64,000 bases of DNA from Yinghuangia seranimata (GTDB taxonomy: Bacteria > Actinomycetota > Actinomycetes > Streptomycetales > Streptomycetaceae). Where the stretch lies: NCBI RefSeq assembly GCF_029953285.1, contig NZ_JASAOI010000038.1:157408-221407 (forward strand). The letters run 5' to 3'. The position numbers were made by a program, and so were the translations under genes. The notes below the pieces were generated by a model, which was not told the DNA's origin, did no database searches, and was given only the letters and a program-made list of their open reading frames with translations. Of this stretch, positions 35,791 through 47,931 are shown one piece after another (position 1 is the stretch's first letter; each line of letters starts with the position of its first letter).

Positions 35791-35820
35791 CTAAGACGCC
35801 CTAAGACGGTCTAAGACCCC
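35791..35820 (+). promoter_or_regulatory. Three 10-bp direct repeats CTAAGACNNN
   Basis: CTAAGAC occurs three times at an exact 10-base period (35791, 35801, 35811), followed by two TCTGAGG copies. The array lies about 110 bases upstream of the membrane-protein operon at 35929 and is in helical phase, as expected for a cooperative regulator bound to one face of DNA. CATATA at 35862-35867 may be the operon -10. Confidence 0.55.
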
Positions 35821-35928
35821 GGTGGTCTCTGAGGCCCGTCTGAGGCGGGTCCCGAGGACCTCATATACGGCCCTCCACGTCGCGCACCCCACAGGCAACT
35901 CCCCTGTTCACAAGGCTTGGGGGCTGCC

Positions 35929-36753
35929 ATGATGCGCCGCGTGCACGAGTCACACGAGTCATCCGCAGCACCGCCTTCCCCTGAGGAGGGCGTCTTTCTC
36001 ATCGGGTCGTCTCTTCCATCCGACGCTTCCGAGGACCGCGACGCCGATCCTCCCCGCATACGCATACACACCGGCCCCCTGATGGCGTGGATGGTCATGC
36101 TCGGCCTGGTCGCCGGTGCCGGCGTCGGCTACGCCGTACAGTCCGACCGCCCCGCGGCACTGCCGCCGCTGGTCGCGGCGGGCCCGCGCTACCCGCAGCC
36201 GCCGGCCGACGCGAAGCCGGTGCAGCTGCCCGCGGGCGAGGACGCGCTCGTCCGCCGCGACGGCGACCTGCGCGAGCTGCTGCTCCCCAAGCCGCCGGGC
36301 GCCGCCGATTGGGAGTTCCCGCGCAACATCGACGGCTGGCAGTCGCTTGCCATGAACGCCGACGACACCACGCAGCCCGCCCGCCGCTTCAGCGCGCTCC
36401 AGCGCGGCGGCGTACGGCGGATCGCGGTGCGCCAGTGGACGGCGGACGGCGTCGACGTGGACATCCAGCTGCACCAGTTCGGCCGCGACACCAGCGAGGC
36501 CAGGGACCAGGCCGAGTACATGGCGCACACCGGCGTGAACCCGATCTACCAGGCGGGCACGAGGCGCGACCTGCCGGGCACGCACCTCGGCAAGCTGTAC
36601 ATCTGGAACCCGCAGGACGGCAGCGAGTTCTACCTGGGCTGCGCGAGCGCCTACCGCGGCGACGTGCTCATGGTGATCTGGTTCCAGGCGAAGTCGCCCA
36701 TCGACGGGGACAAGGCGTTCGACGTGGCCGTGGCCCAGGCGGCGAAGCTGTGA
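35929..36753 (+). CDS. Membrane-anchored protein 1 of a three-gene operon
   Basis: 274 residues from the ATG at 35929 (another Met follows; GGGGG upstream). A cytoplasmic acidic N-terminus of about 45 residues and one transmembrane helix (about 50-70, AWMVMLGLVAGAGVGYAV) are followed by an extracytoplasmic domain of about 200 residues with no family I recognise. Segments such as RDLPGTHLGKLYIW and AYRGDVLMVIWFQ suggest a mixed alpha/beta fold. Its stop overlaps the next gene start by 4 bases. A low-level resemblance to the next two proteins (size, TM position, a residue pattern around RTFR/VRQW) suggests the three are ancient paralogues. Confidence 0.75.
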   Translation: MMRRVHESHESSAAPPSPEEGVFLIGSSLPSDASEDRDADPPRIRIHTGPLMAWMVMLGLVAGAGVGYAVQSDRPAALPPLVAAGPRYPQPPADAKPVQLPAGEDALVRRDGDLRELLLPKPPGAADWEFPRNIDGWQSLAMNADDTTQPARRFSALQRGGVRRIAVRQWTADGVDVDIQLHQFGRDTSEARDQAEYMAHTGVNPIYQAGTRRDLPGTHLGKLYIWNPQDGSEFYLGCASAYRGDVLMVIWFQAKSPIDGDKAFDVAVAQAAKL

Positions 36754-37508
36754 ACGCACGCGTGGTGCAGTGGCTGGTGACGGGGGCGGTCGCCGTCGCG
36801 CTGGTGATCGGCCTGGTGGTCGGCGGCATGGCGTACGTGCTGTGGCACGAGGACGGGCCGCCCGCGCCGCGCGCCGCGGTGCCGGTCGTCGAACGCAAGC
36901 CGGCCGCCCCGGCCGCGCCGGGGGTATTCGCGTTGCAGCCGGACGGCACGCACCGCGGCGCCGTCGTCGACGGCCTCGCGCTCAACATGGACGCGTGGAC
37001 GTGGGGCCCGGACGACCAGGAGTTCGGCTCCTTCGGCCCGCTCACGAAGGAGCAGTTGCAGGCGCAGGCGGACCGGCTCGCCCGGCGGATCGGGGCGCCC
37101 GGGCTCGACGCGGTGGACGCCGACTGGAAGGCGGCCGCGTTCCGCACGTTCCGGCACCGGTTCAACGGCTTCGACGTCAAGATCGTGATCACCCAGGAGA
37201 CGCCCGAGGCGGCACGCCGTGCGAATGATGGCGCGAAATCGCTGCTCTCCCGCATGGGTGCGACCGCGTTCGACACCCGAGCCGAGGCCGACGGCGCCTG
37301 GTGCTTCGCGCACAAGGGAAAGGACCCGAAGGACCTTGAGGACGTGATGTGCGGCGCCGTGGTCGGCGACACCGTCGTCCGGCTGAGCGGGTCCGGCGCA
37401 CCGGCGGAGAACGGGAGCGGGCGGGCGATCGAGCCGCACAGCCTCATCGCGGACCTGCTGCGCGCCCAGATCGACCAGCTGAAGCAGACCGGGGGCGCGA
37501 AGGCATGA
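36750..37508 (+). CDS. Membrane-anchored protein 2 of a three-gene operon
   Basis: 252 residues. The GTG at 36750 overlaps the previous stop (GTGA), so translation is coupled. A TM helix at about 8-30 (WLVTGAVAVALVIGLVVGGM) is followed by an extracytoplasmic Pro/Ala linker and a domain of about 190 residues with two Cys (WCFAH and VMCGAVV) that could form a disulfide. I do not recognise the family. Context implies it acts in a complex with the proteins on either side. Confidence 0.75.
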   Translation: MNARVVQWLVTGAVAVALVIGLVVGGMAYVLWHEDGPPAPRAAVPVVERKPAAPAAPGVFALQPDGTHRGAVVDGLALNMDAWTWGPDDQEFGSFGPLTKEQLQAQADRLARRIGAPGLDAVDADWKAAAFRTFRHRFNGFDVKIVITQETPEAARRANDGAKSLLSRMGATAFDTRAEADGAWCFAHKGKDPKDLEDVMCGAVVGDTVVRLSGSGAPAENGSGRAIEPHSLIADLLRAQIDQLKQTGGAKA

Positions 37509-38254
37509 GCATGCACAAGTCCGCCGCTTGGCGGCTCCCGATCGCCCTGCTCGTCCTGGTCGCGGTGGCCACCGCTACCGCCGTGCTGGTCACACTGCCC
37601 GGTCGGGAGAAGATGCCCCGGCTCGGCACGAAGTCGGACGGCCGCTACGACTTCCCGCGCCTCGCCCTCCCGCCCGTGCCCGCGCCGACCGTCCAGGACG
37701 GCGGCGACCTCGACGCCAAGCAGCTGCACAGCGCCGACCCGCGCACCCTGCTGCTCCCCGCGCCGAAGGGCGCCAGGCCGGCCGAGGGCGGGCCCGCGGC
37801 CGGGAGCTGGGTGGACACGACGGCGTTCGGCAAGGCGTACCTGCGCCCCGAGCAGGTCACCCCGCTGGTCAACGACATCGGCGTGCGGAACATCGCCGCG
37901 ACGTCGTGGCGCACCGCCGACGGTGTGCGCACCGAGATCTACCTGCTCTGGTTCGAGGGCCCGGCCGGGCGCAAGCAGTTCGACCAGGACATCGCGAGCG
38001 GCCAGGTGCCGGCCGCGCTCCAGGACGAGTACGACCTGTACGTGCTGCCCGAACCGCTGCAGCGCACCACCGCGGTCGACCAGATCAGCGGCCGGGTCGC
38101 CAAACGGCCGGGCGCCGACGGCAGGTTCGCCCGCGTCGCGTACATCGACAACGGCGACATGGCCGCCGTGGTGGTCTCCAGCGGCCCGCCCGGGCTGCCG
38201 CGCGTCGGGTTCGACCAGACCGTCACGCTGCAGGCGCAGTTGCTGCGCTTCTGA
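37505..38254 (+). CDS. Membrane-anchored protein 3 of a three-gene operon
   Basis: 249 residues. The ATG at 37505 overlaps the previous stop (ATGA). One TM helix (about 10-30, LPIALLVLVAVATATAVLVT) is followed by an extracytoplasmic domain without Cys that I cannot assign. A strong bidirectional hairpin follows the stop, ending the operon. Conserved coupling of three single-pass proteins suggests a membrane complex, perhaps sensing; that is inference. Confidence 0.75.
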   Translation: MSMHKSAAWRLPIALLVLVAVATATAVLVTLPGREKMPRLGTKSDGRYDFPRLALPPVPAPTVQDGGDLDAKQLHSADPRTLLLPAPKGARPAEGGPAAGSWVDTTAFGKAYLRPEQVTPLVNDIGVRNIAATSWRTADGVRTEIYLLWFEGPAGRKQFDQDIASGQVPAALQDEYDLYVLPEPLQRTTAVDQISGRVAKRPGADGRFARVAYIDNGDMAAVVVSSGPPGLPRVGFDQTVTLQAQLLRF

Positions 38255-38298
38255 CCGCGCCGGCGCCGCAACGGGCACCGGAACGGCCACCACCACGG

Positions 38299-38338
38299 CG
38301 AAGGGCGCCGGCCCCCGTGAGGGGACCGGCGCCCTTCG
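38299..38338. terminator. Bidirectional terminator between convergent genes
   Basis: CGAAGGGCGCCGG (38299-38311) pairs perfectly with CCGGCGCCCTTCG (38326-38338). It lies between the plus-strand membrane operon and minus-strand gatB. Confidence 0.75.
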
Positions 38339-38374
38339 GCGTCGTACCGCCGACCGTGTCCGAGTCGACAGGCG

Positions 38375-39880
38375 TCAGGAGACGCCGAGCTTCTCCAGGA
38401 TCAGCTCGCGTACCCGCGCCGCGTCGGCCTGGCCGCGCGTGGCCTTCATGACGGCGCCGATCAGCGCGCCGACCGGGCCGAGGTTGCCGGCCTGGATCTT
38501 GGCGACCGCGCCCGCCTGGGCGGCGATGGCCTCGTCGATCGCGGTGCCCAGCGCGCCCTCGTCGGACACGACCTTCAGGCCGCGCTTCTCGACGACCGCG
38601 TCGGGGTCGCCCTCGCCCGCGAGCACGCCCTCGATGACCTGGCGCGCCAGCTTGTCGTTGAGCTCGCCCGCCTTGACCAGCGCGGCGACCCGCGCGACCT
38701 GCGCCGGGGTGATCGGCAGCGCGGTGACCTCGACGCCCCGCTCGTTGGCGTTGCGGGCCAGCTCGCCGAGCCACCACTTGCGGGCCGCGTCCGAGTCGGC
38801 GCCGGCCGCGACGGTGTCGACGATCGCGTCGACCGCGCCGGCGTTGACCACCGACTGCATGTCGAAGTCGCTGACGCCCCACTCGGCCTGGAGCCGCTTG
38901 CGGCGTGCCGACGGCTTCTCCGGCAGCGTCGCGCGCAGTTCCTCGACCCACTCGCGGGACGGCGCCACCGGCACGAGGTCGGGCTCCGGGAAGTACCGGT
39001 AGTCCTCGGCCTCCTCCTTCACGCGGCCCGACGTCGTGGTGCCGTCGTCCTCGTGGAAGTGCCGGGTCTCCTGGACGATCGTGCCGCCCTCGGAGAGCAC
39101 GGTGGCGTGCCGCTGGATCTCGAAGCGGATCGCGCGCTCCACCGAGCGCAGCGAGTTGACGTTCTTCGTCTCCGAGCGGGTGCCGAACTTCTCGCGGCCG
39201 TGCGGGCGCAGCGACAGGTTGGCGTCGCAGCGCATCTGGCCGAGTTCCATACGGGCCTCGGAGACGCCGAGCGCCTTGATGAGGTCGCGCAGTTCGGCGA
39301 CGTACGCCTTGGCGATCTCGGGGGCCAGCTCGCCCGCGCCCTCGATCGGCTTGGTGACGATCTCGATGAGCGGGATGCCGCACCGGTTGTAGTCGAGCAG
39401 CGAGTAGTCGGCGCCGTGGATGCGGCCCGTCGCGCCGCCCACGTGGGTCGACTTGCCGGTGTCCTCCTCCATGTGCGCGCGCTCGATGCCGACGCGGTAC
39501 GTCTTGCCCTGGACCTCGACGTCGAGGTACCCGCCGAAGGCGATGGGCTCGTCGTACTGCGAGGTCTGGAAGTTCTTCGGCATGTCCGGATAGAAGTAGT
39601 TCTTCCGGGCGAAGCGGCACCACTCGGCGATGTCGCAGTTCAGCGCGAGGCCGATGCGGATCGCCGACTCGACGGCGGTGCGGTTGACCACCGGGAGCGC
39701 GCCGGGCAGGCCGAGGCAGGTCGGGCAGACCTGGCTGTTCGGCTCGCCGCCGAACTCGGTGGAACACCCGCAGAACATCTTGGTGTTCGTGCCGAGCTCG
39801 ACGTGCACCTCGAGGCCCATGACGGGGTCGAACGAGGCCAGCGCGTCCTCGTACGACATCAGGTCGGTCGTGCTGCTCAC
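38375..39880 (-). CDS. gatB: Asp-tRNA(Asn)/Glu-tRNA(Gln) amidotransferase subunit B
   Basis: The kinase/tRNA-binding subunit of GatCAB, which phosphorylates misacylated Glu-tRNA-Gln (or Asp-tRNA-Asn) before amidation. 501 residues, with the GLEVHVEL start motif, zinc-type cysteines MFCGC and VCPTC, and a C-terminal YqeY-like tail domain. The ATG at 39880 overlaps by 4 bases the stop of the small membrane gene upstream, so the two are coupled. It is the distal gene of gatC-gatA-small-gatB. Confidence 0.95.
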   Translation of the reverse strand: MSSTTDLMSYEDALASFDPVMGLEVHVELGTNTKMFCGCSTEFGGEPNSQVCPTCLGLPGALPVVNRTAVESAIRIGLALNCDIAEWCRFARKNYFYPDMPKNFQTSQYDEPIAFGGYLDVEVQGKTYRVGIERAHMEEDTGKSTHVGGATGRIHGADYSLLDYNRCGIPLIEIVTKPIEGAGELAPEIAKAYVAELRDLIKALGVSEARMELGQMRCDANLSLRPHGREKFGTRSETKNVNSLRSVERAIRFEIQRHATVLSEGGTIVQETRHFHEDDGTTTSGRVKEEAEDYRYFPEPDLVPVAPSREWVEELRATLPEKPSARRKRLQAEWGVSDFDMQSVVNAGAVDAIVDTVAAGADSDAARKWWLGELARNANERGVEVTALPITPAQVARVAALVKAGELNDKLARQVIEGVLAGEGDPDAVVEKRGLKVVSDEGALGTAIDEAIAAQAGAVAKIQAGNLGPVGALIGAVMKATRGQADAARVRELILEKLGVS

Positions 39881-40110
39881 AGTCCCTCGATCTCCCCCGC
39901 CGCTTCCTGCTCCTCGCGCAGCGCGCGGATGAGCAGGGCGAAGCCGGTCACCACGGCGGCGGCCGAGATGATCGCGTCGGCCATCTCCAGGCGGTCGTGC
40001 TTGCCCTTGGCCTCCTTGATCTGCTTCATGACGCCGATCGCGCCGAACACCTGCATGCCGAGGCCGATGAACTTCCCGGCCTTGCTCTTGGGGGCCTTCT
40101 TCTTGGCCAT
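39877..40110 (-). CDS. Small membrane protein between gatA and gatB (77 aa)
   Basis: 77 residues: a Lys-rich N-terminus ([12 protein letters not shown]) and two hydrophobic stretches (about 14-27 and 45-62), ending in an acidic [12 protein letters not shown] tail. Probably a small integral or peripheral membrane protein. It lies between gatA and gatB, overlapping gatB by 4 bases. From memory this position is conserved in streptomycetes, but the role is unknown. Confidence 0.75.
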   Translation of the reverse strand: MAKKKAPKSKAGKFIGLGMQVFGAIGVMKQIKEAKGKHDRLEMADAIISAAAVVTGFALLIRALREEQEAAGEIEGL

Positions 40111-40153
40111 CTGAGTACTCCTGTCGGGGTTCAGAACGTCAGCGGCGGCGGCG

Positions 40154-41647
40154 TCACAGTGCCGGTGCCTGGTCGAGCAGCGGGGCGCCCCACTTCGCGA
40201 GGAAGCCCGCCTCGACCGCGGCGCCGACCTTGTAGAGACGGTCGTCGGCCATGGTCGGCGCGATGATCTGCAGGCCGACGGGCAGGCCGTCCTCGGGCGC
40301 GAGCCCGCACGGCAGCGACATCGCCGCGTTGCCGGCCAGGTTCGACGGGATGGTGCACAGGTCGGCGAGGTACATCGCCATCGGGTCGTCGGCGCGCTCG
40401 CCGATCGGGAACGCGGTGGTCGGCGTGGTCGGCGAGACCAGCACGTCGACCTGCGCGAACGCGGCGTCGAAGTCGCGCGCGATGAGCGTGCGGACCTTCT
40501 GCGCCTGGCCGTAGTAGGCGTCGTAGTAGCCCGACGACAGCGCGTACGTGCCGAGCATGATGCGCCGCTTGACCTCGGGGCCGAAGCCGGCCTCGCGGGT
40601 CAGCGACATGACCTCCTCGGCGGAGCGGTCGCCGTTGTCGCCGACCCGCAGGCCGTAGCGCATGGCGTCGAAGCGCGCGAGGTTGGAGGACGCCTCGGAC
40701 GGCGCGATCAGGTAGTACGCCGGCATCGCGTACGTGAAGTGCGGGCAGGAGATCTCGACGACCTCGGCACCGAGCTCGCGCAGCAGCTCCACGGCCTCGC
40801 GGAAGCGCTGCTCGACGCCCGGCTGGTAGCCCTCGCCGCCGAACTCCTTGACGACGCCGACCCGCAGGCCGCGCACGTCGCCGCTGCGGGCGGCGCCGAC
40901 CACGTCCGGGACGGGGGCGTCGATCGAGGTGGAGTCCTTCGGGTCGTGCCCGGCGATGGTCGCGTGCAGCAGCGCCGCGTCGAGCACGGTGCGGGCGCAC
41001 GGGCCGGCCTGGTCGAGCGACGACGAGAAGGCCACCAGGCCGTAGCGGGACACGCCGCCGTAGGTCGGCTTGACGCCGACCGTGCCGGTGACCGCGCCGG
41101 GCTGGCGGATCGAGCCGCCGGTGTCGGTGCCGATCGCCAGCGGCGCCTCGAACGCGGCGAGCGCCGCGGCGCTGCCGCCGCCCGAGCCGCCGGGGATACG
41201 GGTCAGGTCCCACGGGTTGTGGGTGGGCCCGTACGCGGAGTTCTCGGTGGAGGACCCCATGGCGAACTCGTCCATGTTGGTCTTGCCGAGGATGACGACG
41301 CCGGCCTCGCGCAGCTTCGCGGTGACGGTCGCGTCGTACGGCGGGACCCAGCCCTCGAGGATCTTCGAGCCGCAGGTCGTGGGGACGCCCTTGGTGGTGA
41401 ACACGTCCTTGAGCGCGAGCGGGACGCCGGCCAGCGGGCCGAGCCTGTCGCCCTTGGCGCGGCGGTCGTCGACCGCCTTCGCGGCGGCCAGCGCGCCCTC
41501 GGCGTCGACGTGCAGGAAGGCGTGCACCTTGCCGTCGACCTCGGCGATGCGGTCCAGGTGGGCCTGTGCCACCTCGACGGCGGAGACGTCGCCGGACGCG
41601 ACGCGCGCGGCGGTCTCGGCGGCGGTGAGCCTGGTCAGGTCGGCCAT
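40154..41647 (-). CDS. gatA: Asp-tRNA(Asn)/Glu-tRNA(Gln) amidotransferase subunit A
   Basis: The glutaminase subunit of GatCAB, an amidase-signature enzyme that releases ammonia from Gln. 497 residues from the ATG at 41647, with the Ser-cis-Ser-Lys triad visible as K80 (LALKDVF), S155 (PGGSGGGSA) and S179 ([11 protein letters not shown]). It starts 2 bases after the gatC stop. This supplies Gln-tRNA in organisms without GlnRS, consistent with gltX and tRNA-Gln elsewhere in the window. Confidence 0.96.
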   Translation of the reverse strand: MADLTRLTAAETAARVASGDVSAVEVAQAHLDRIAEVDGKVHAFLHVDAEGALAAAKAVDDRRAKGDRLGPLAGVPLALKDVFTTKGVPTTCGSKILEGWVPPYDATVTAKLREAGVVILGKTNMDEFAMGSSTENSAYGPTHNPWDLTRIPGGSGGGSAAALAAFEAPLAIGTDTGGSIRQPGAVTGTVGVKPTYGGVSRYGLVAFSSSLDQAGPCARTVLDAALLHATIAGHDPKDSTSIDAPVPDVVGAARSGDVRGLRVGVVKEFGGEGYQPGVEQRFREAVELLRELGAEVVEISCPHFTYAMPAYYLIAPSEASSNLARFDAMRYGLRVGDNGDRSAEEVMSLTREAGFGPEVKRRIMLGTYALSSGYYDAYYGQAQKVRTLIARDFDAAFAQVDVLVSPTTPTTAFPIGERADDPMAMYLADLCTIPSNLAGNAAMSLPCGLAPEDGLPVGLQIIAPTMADDRLYKVGAAVEAGFLAKWGAPLLDQAPAL

Positions 41648-41649
41648 GG

Positions 41650-41949
41650 CTACTGCTCCTCCCCAAGGATCCGCGGGACGCGGAAACGCTGGTCCTCGGC
41701 GGCCGGCGCACCGGCGAGCGCCTGCTCGGGGGTGAGCCCCGGGCGGATCTCGTCGGGCCGCATGACGTTGGTCAGCGGCAGCGGGTGCGACGTCGGCGGG
41801 ATGTCGTCGGCGGCGACCTCGCCGACGCGGGCGACCGCGCCGATGATGTCGTCGAGCTGGGTGGCGAGGTGGTCGAGCTCCTCGGCCCCGAGCTCCAGCC
41901 GCGACAGCCGGGCGAGGTGGGCGACCTCCTCGCGCGTGATGCCAGGCAT
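41650..41949 (-). CDS. gatC: Asp-tRNA(Asn)/Glu-tRNA(Gln) amidotransferase subunit C
   Basis: A 99-residue belt-like subunit that stabilises GatA with GatB. It starts [17 protein letters not shown], the usual GatC signature, and ends in the conserved FRVPRIL. It is the first gene of the gat operon, with a 141-base gap to the c-di-GMP gene upstream on the same strand. Confidence 0.95.
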   Translation of the reverse strand: MPGITREEVAHLARLSRLELGAEELDHLATQLDDIIGAVARVGEVAADDIPPTSHPLPLTNVMRPDEIRPGLTPEQALAGAPAAEDQRFRVPRILGEEQ

Positions 41950-42090
41950 GCAGCGATTCCTTATGGGGGTGGCTGGGGAATTGTTCGGTCCCCGCCATCC
42001 TAGTTCCCGGCACGTTGCGGGCCGATTTCATATCCGCCCCGCCGTGCCGCACGTCGCCGGTCCGCGCCGCGTTCCGCGCGTCGTCGCGCG

Positions 42091-44247
42091 TTATCCGGTC
42101 ACCCGGGTCGGGTGGTGCGGCGGGCGGGCGAGGTCGGTGACCTGGCCCTGGCGCGGCTGCTCGGGGGCGCGGCGCTGCGGCGCCATGCGGGCGCCGACGC
42201 CGTGCCGGACCAGCCACGCGGTGGCCTCGTCGCGGGGCAGCGCGCGGGCGATGAGCCAGCCCTGCGCGCTGTCGCAGCCCAGGTCGCGCAGCCGGTCCCA
42301 GGTCGGCTCGTCCTCGACGCCCTCGGCGACGACGCGCAGGCCGAGCGAGTGGGCGAGGTCGACGGTGGAGCGGACGATCGCGGCGTCCTCCTCGTCGGAG
42401 GTCAGCCGCGCGACGAACGAGCGGTCGATCTTTATCTCGCTCACCGGTATGTGCCGCAGGTGCACGAACGAGGAGTAGCCGGTGCCGAAGTCGTCGAGCG
42501 AGAGCCGGACGCCGAGCTTGCGCAGCGCGTCCAGGCTGTCGGCGGCGCGCTGCGGTTCCTCGAGCAGCACGCGCTCGGTGATCTCCAGGTGCAGCGCGCC
42601 GGGCGGCACGCCGTAGCGCAGCAGGCCAGCGGCGACGGTGTCGGCGAACGCGGGCGCGTGGATGTCGCGGGCCGACACGTTGACCGCGACCGGCACGTCG
42701 ATGCCCTCCTTGTGCCAGCGCGCGACCTGCGACAGGGCCTCGTCGACGACGTACCGGGTGAGCCGCGGCATCAGCCCGGTCTCCTCGGCGAGGTGCACGA
42801 ACTCCTCGGGCGAGATGTAGCCGCGGTCCGGGTGGCACCAGCGCACCAGCGCCTCGCAGCCGTCCACGCGGCCGGTCGTGAAGGACACCTTGGGCTGGTA
42901 GTGGAGTTCGACCTGGTGGACGTCGAGGGCGCGGCGCAGGTCGCCGAGCAGCAGCAGCTTCTCGCGGGTGTTGACGTCGCGCGCGGGGTCGTACAGCTCG
43001 ACGCCGCTGCGCATCCGCTTGGCGAGGTACATCGCGACGTCGGCGTACTGGAGCAGGCCCTGCATGCCGGTGGCGTGGTCGGGGAAGACGGCGACGCCGA
43101 CGCTGACCTCGATGTCGAGGGAGAGGTCGTCGAGTTCGAACGGCTCGCCGAGCACCTCGACGACCTGGCGGGCCAGCGACATCGCGACCCGGTTCGCGGT
43201 CAGCGGGCCGGCGTCGGAATCGGCCGGATACAGGTCGGGGACGAGCACCGCGAACTCGTCGCCGCCGAGCCGCGCGACGGTGTCGCCGCTGCCCACGACG
43301 CTGAGCAGCCGGCGCCCTACCTGCTGGAGCAGGCGGTCGCCGGCCAGGTGTCCGAGGGTGTCGTTGACCTCGTGGAAGCGGTGCAGGTCGAGCAGGAAGA
43401 GGGCGACCTTGCCGCGGCCGCCGGACTCGCGCAGCGCGCTGTCGCCGCGTTCGAGCAGCAGCCGCCGGTTCGGCAGGCCGGTCAACGCGTCGTGCCGCAC
43501 CTCTTGTTCGCGGTCGAAGCTGACCCGGGTGCTCTGGTAGAGGCTGTACAGGGGTATCGCGAACAGCGGCAGCACCCACGGGCTGGTGTACTCGACGATC
43601 GCGATGAGCGGGGCTATGCCGATGAGGGCGCCGTGCGCGATGCACCGCGACCGCATCTCCTCGCGGGCCAGGGTGCGCGCCCGCATGCCGCGCCAACTGG
43701 CGCGCAGCAGCCAGCCGATGCCCTGCGACACCATCACCAGGCAGCAGCCGGCGGCCAGGACGACGGGCAGTTCGATCGCGGCGAGGTGCCGCGGCGTGCC
43801 GCCCTCGGGGCGTATTCGGCACAGGTGCAGCACGAGGTCGGCGGCGACGAAGGCGAGCACGTAATGGCCGACGGTGTACGCGATGCGCCACAGCGAGTCG
43901 CGGCGTATCAGCCCGGCGAGGGCGACCGGGATGGTCTGCCACAGCGCGGCGAGCACCCAGCCGTGCACCAGCAGCAGGCCGTAGGTGACGGCGACGGACG
44001 GCATGGCGCCGGGCACGTACAGGCCGCGCCGGGTGAGGCCGGTGTGCACGCCGTCGAGGACGACCAGCGCCAGCATGATCCAGACACCGGGGTCGCGCAG
44101 CGGGACCGGGTCCCGGCCGCTGAGCGCGAGGTGCGCGACGGCCGCGACGAGAACGAGGTTTCCGATGCCGCCGACCGCCACGGCGTTGGCGACGAAGTGC
44201 CCGGGGCGCGCGACTCGCGACAGATCCGTTCGTCCGATCCGACGCAT
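42091..44247 (-). CDS. rmdB: Membrane GGDEF-EAL c-di-GMP protein (RmdB-like)
   Basis: 718 residues from the ATG at 44247 (GGGAG 7 bases before; the ATG at 44253 is too close to it). About six membrane helices (20-240) are followed by GGDEF (LGGDEF near 327-331) and EAL (465-467). The EAL catalytic set is intact: [24 protein letters not shown] and AEGVED. Domain order, size and position between gatC and ligA fit S. coelicolor RmdB, a c-di-GMP phosphodiesterase affecting development; the name rests on that recollection and on synteny. It lacks the PAS domain of the other c-di-GMP protein in the window. Confidence 0.85.
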   Translation of the reverse strand: MRRIGRTDLSRVARPGHFVANAVAVGGIGNLVLVAAVAHLALSGRDPVPLRDPGVWIMLALVVLDGVHTGLTRRGLYVPGAMPSVAVTYGLLLVHGWVLAALWQTIPVALAGLIRRDSLWRIAYTVGHYVLAFVAADLVLHLCRIRPEGGTPRHLAAIELPVVLAAGCCLVMVSQGIGWLLRASWRGMRARTLAREEMRSRCIAHGALIGIAPLIAIVEYTSPWVLPLFAIPLYSLYQSTRVSFDREQEVRHDALTGLPNRRLLLERGDSALRESGGRGKVALFLLDLHRFHEVNDTLGHLAGDRLLQQVGRRLLSVVGSGDTVARLGGDEFAVLVPDLYPADSDAGPLTANRVAMSLARQVVEVLGEPFELDDLSLDIEVSVGVAVFPDHATGMQGLLQYADVAMYLAKRMRSGVELYDPARDVNTREKLLLLGDLRRALDVHQVELHYQPKVSFTTGRVDGCEALVRWCHPDRGYISPEEFVHLAEETGLMPRLTRYVVDEALSQVARWHKEGIDVPVAVNVSARDIHAPAFADTVAAGLLRYGVPPGALHLEITERVLLEEPQRAADSLDALRKLGVRLSLDDFGTGYSSFVHLRHIPVSEIKIDRSFVARLTSDEEDAAIVRSTVDLAHSLGLRVVAEGVEDEPTWDRLRDLGCDSAQGWLIARALPRDEATAWLVRHGVGARMAPQRRAPEQPRQGQVTDLARPPHHPTRVTG

Positions 44248-44456
44248 GCACATGCTCCCTGCGGCTCTACCGGGCGGTTCCCCGTCCGGCGGGCCGGACT
44301 GCCCGGCCGCGGCAAGGGGTACGCAAGACGTTCCGCGACCGGGCGGCAAGCCCGGCGCGAACCGGGTTCCCGATCAGGGTAGGACGCGGATCGTGAAGTG
44401 GGGAGCTTTATCGCCAAGGTCGAATCGGAACACTGCCTTCCGTTTCCCTTGCCGCA

Positions 44457-44487
44457 CACGGCACCTGACGGTGCGTCAGGTGCCGTG
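44457..44487 (-). terminator. ligA terminator
   Basis: A perfect 14-base-pair stem CACGGCACCTGACG / CGTCAGGTGCCGTG with a 3-base loop, immediately after the ligA stop. No T tract. Confidence 0.65.
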
Positions 44488-44510
44488 ACCCGCTCCGGGG
44501 CGGCGGCCGG

Positions 44511-46781
<2,271 letters not shown>

Positions 46782-46802
46782 TTATGTCCGTTACGTTGTA
46801 TC

Positions 46803-47894
46803 TCATCCCTCAGGCGCCTCGTACAGCACCTGGGCCGCCTCGACACTGTGCTTGAGCACCCGGCGGACCCACGCCGGATCGGCTCCGGCCAGACCGCACG
46901 TCGGTGTGACGACCACGGCCTCGCCCAGTGCCTCCGGACGGAAACCCAGCCGCCTCCACAGCGCCTTGACACCCCTGACGGTACCGGCCGGGTCTGACAG
47001 CGGCCGCGCTCCCACACCGGTGTTTCCCCTGGTCGTGGCGCGGTTGGCCACACGGTTGGAGGGCGCCTGCGGAGCCGTCGACGGGATGACCCCGAACAGG
47101 AAGCCGACGCCGTCCTCGACCGCTTCGCCGATCTCCTCCTCGTCGCGGTCCCGCAGCAGTGTGAAGTCCAGCGACACCGCCCGCACCCCGGCCTCGCGCA
47201 GCAGTCCGACCGGTACCCCGGGCGCGCAGCTGTGCACGACGGTGGGGACGCCGACCGCGTCGACGACGGTGCGCAGGTGTTCGCGCACGACCGCCTTGTC
47301 GACCGCGCGCAGCTTGCCGAACCCGCTCGCGGTCGGCACGGTGCCGGACAGCACGGCGGGCAGCGCCGGCTCGTCGAACTGCACGACCAGCTCGGCCCCG
47401 GGCACCCGCTTGCGCAGGTCGGCGACGTGGCCGCGCAGTCCCTCGGCGAGCGACCCGGCCAGGTCGCGGCACGCGCCCGGGTCGGCCAACGCCTTGTCGC
47501 CGTGCACCAGTTCGAGGGTCGCGGCGAGCGTCCACGGGCCGGCCACCTGCACCTTGAGCGGGCCGGTGTACTCCTGGGTGAACTCCTCCAGCGCGTCCAG
47601 GTCCTCGCGCAGCCACGACACGGCCCGCCGGTGGTCGCGCCCCGGCCGGTCGGTGAACCGCCAGCCGGACGGCTGGACCTCGGCGTACAGGTCGACGAGC
47701 AGCCCGGCGCCGCGCCCGGTCAGGTCCGCCCCGACGCCGCGCTCCGGCAGCTCGGGCAGGTGCGGGAAGGCCGGCAGCTCGCCGACGATCAGGCGCACCG
47801 CCTCGCGCACGTCGGTCCCCGGCAGGGATCCGACCCCGGTCGCGCTGCCCGGGGCCCAGGGGTAGGTCTTGGTGCTGTCGCCGCTGCTGGTCAC
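46803..47894 (-). CDS. Methionine synthase-like protein (MetE C-terminal barrel family)
   Basis: 363 residues with the TIM-barrel fold of the cobalamin-independent methionine synthase catalytic domain. VQFDEPALP and the zinc-type cysteines VHSCAPG and TPTCGLAG are visible. It corresponds to only the C-terminal half of full-length MetE, so it belongs to the short MetE-like group found in archaea and actinomycetes. The methyl donor is uncertain, and a uroporphyrinogen-decarboxylase-like methyltransferase is a related alternative. The GTG at 47894 lacks a clear ribosome binding site, so it may be leaderless. It lies between a lipoprotein gene and ligA on the same strand. Confidence 0.82.
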   Translation of the reverse strand: MTSSGDSTKTYPWAPGSATGVGSLPGTDVREAVRLIVGELPAFPHLPELPERGVGADLTGRGAGLLVDLYAEVQPSGWRFTDRPGRDHRRAVSWLREDLDALEEFTQEYTGPLKVQVAGPWTLAATLELVHGDKALADPGACRDLAGSLAEGLRGHVADLRKRVPGAELVVQFDEPALPAVLSGTVPTASGFGKLRAVDKAVVREHLRTVVDAVGVPTVVHSCAPGVPVGLLREAGVRAVSLDFTLLRDRDEEEIGEAVEDGVGFLFGVIPSTAPQAPSNRVANRATTRGNTGVGARPLSDPAGTVRGVKALWRRLGFRPEALGEAVVVTPTCGLAGADPAWVRRVLKHSVEAAQVLYEAPEG

Positions 47895-47931
47895 GGGGAG
47901 AGGGTACTGACCGCGCGCCCGCGTACGCCGG

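Noticed and set aside
35808..35818. DasR-like palindrome GGTCTAAGACC
   Set aside because: It has one extra central base relative to the TGGTCTAGACCA consensus, and the sequence is a by-product of the CTAAGAC repeats.
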